A DNA stretch of 41,789 bases from an uncultured Oscillospiraceae bacterium (GTDB lineage Bacteria; Bacillota; Clostridia; Oscillospirales; Ruminococcaceae). The position numbers and the translations under genes are program-made. The notes beneath the pieces are model-generated. The model did no database searches and was not told the origin of the DNA. It saw only the letters and a program-made list of their open reading frames with translations. Where the stretch lies: positions 1-41,789 of the forward strand of contig CAKSGA010000008.1 in NCBI GenBank assembly GCA_934454435.1, given 5' to 3'. Within the stretch, counting starts at the first letter, position 1. The number at the start of each line of letters is the position of its first letter. Positions 41,747-41,789 of this stretch are shown one piece after another.

Positions 41747-41789
41747 ATGTACGCTCCTTTCATAGTCTGAGAAGAAAGATACCGGAAAC

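Overview
This 41.8 kb window reads as chromosomal housekeeping DNA from a low-to-mid-GC Gram-positive anaerobe of the Clostridia, most likely a Ruminococcus-like member of the Oscillospiraceae. Pointers are RemA, SpoVG, a SpoVM-like micro-protein, a PASTA-domain Ser/Thr kinase with its PP2C phosphatase, an L-box lysine riboswitch, Firmicutes gene order (gmk-priA-def-fmt-rsmB-rlmN-stp-prkC-rsgA-thiN and nusB-xseA-xseB-ispA-dxs-tlyA-nadK-argR-recN), strong GGAGG-type ribosome binding sites and many ATGA stop/start overlaps. The species call is inference; no rRNA or tRNA gene is present. Nothing resembles a phage, transposon, integron or CRISPR array.

Layout. 1-4.1 kb: 3' end of argS, a YfhO-family membrane protein and a Nudix hydrolase, convergent with spoVG. 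4.5-7.9 kb: murC, tgt, remA, gmk. 7.9-16.2 kb: a tightly packed run of priA, two tandem peptide deformylases, fmt, a YugP-type Zn protease, rsmB, rlmN and the PP2C phosphatase. 16.2-20.1 kb: the PASTA kinase behind its own promoter, rsgA (with a problematic start) and thiN, closed by a bidirectional terminator. 20.2-23.6 kb (minus): an accessory operon of a VTC-domain protein, a DUF4956 membrane protein and a beta-helix lipoprotein. 23.75-24.85 kb (minus): queA with its own promoter and terminator.

24.98-29.5 kb: a promoter, a lysine riboswitch and an intrinsic terminator precede asd-dapA-dapB-(ACT protein)-(MscS channel), a diaminopimelate/lysine operon carrying a regulatory-type protein and a channel but no aspartokinase. 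29.6-39.6 kb: a promoter, then an Asp23 protein, nusB, xseA, xseB, ispA, a DUF212 membrane protein, dxs, tlyA, nadK, an AlkZ-related protein, argR and recN. 39.6-41.8 kb: a CrtO-like membrane protein, a PepV/Sapep-type M20 dipeptidase and, on the minus strand, a 28-residue SpoVM homologue. spoIVB and spo0A, which often follow recN in spore formers, are not here.

The best candidates for new biology are the lysine-riboswitch operon ending in an MscS channel, the VTC/DUF4956/beta-helix operon, the rsgA start region (conserved N-terminus encoded upstream of any ATG/GTG/TTG start) and the tandem deformylases.
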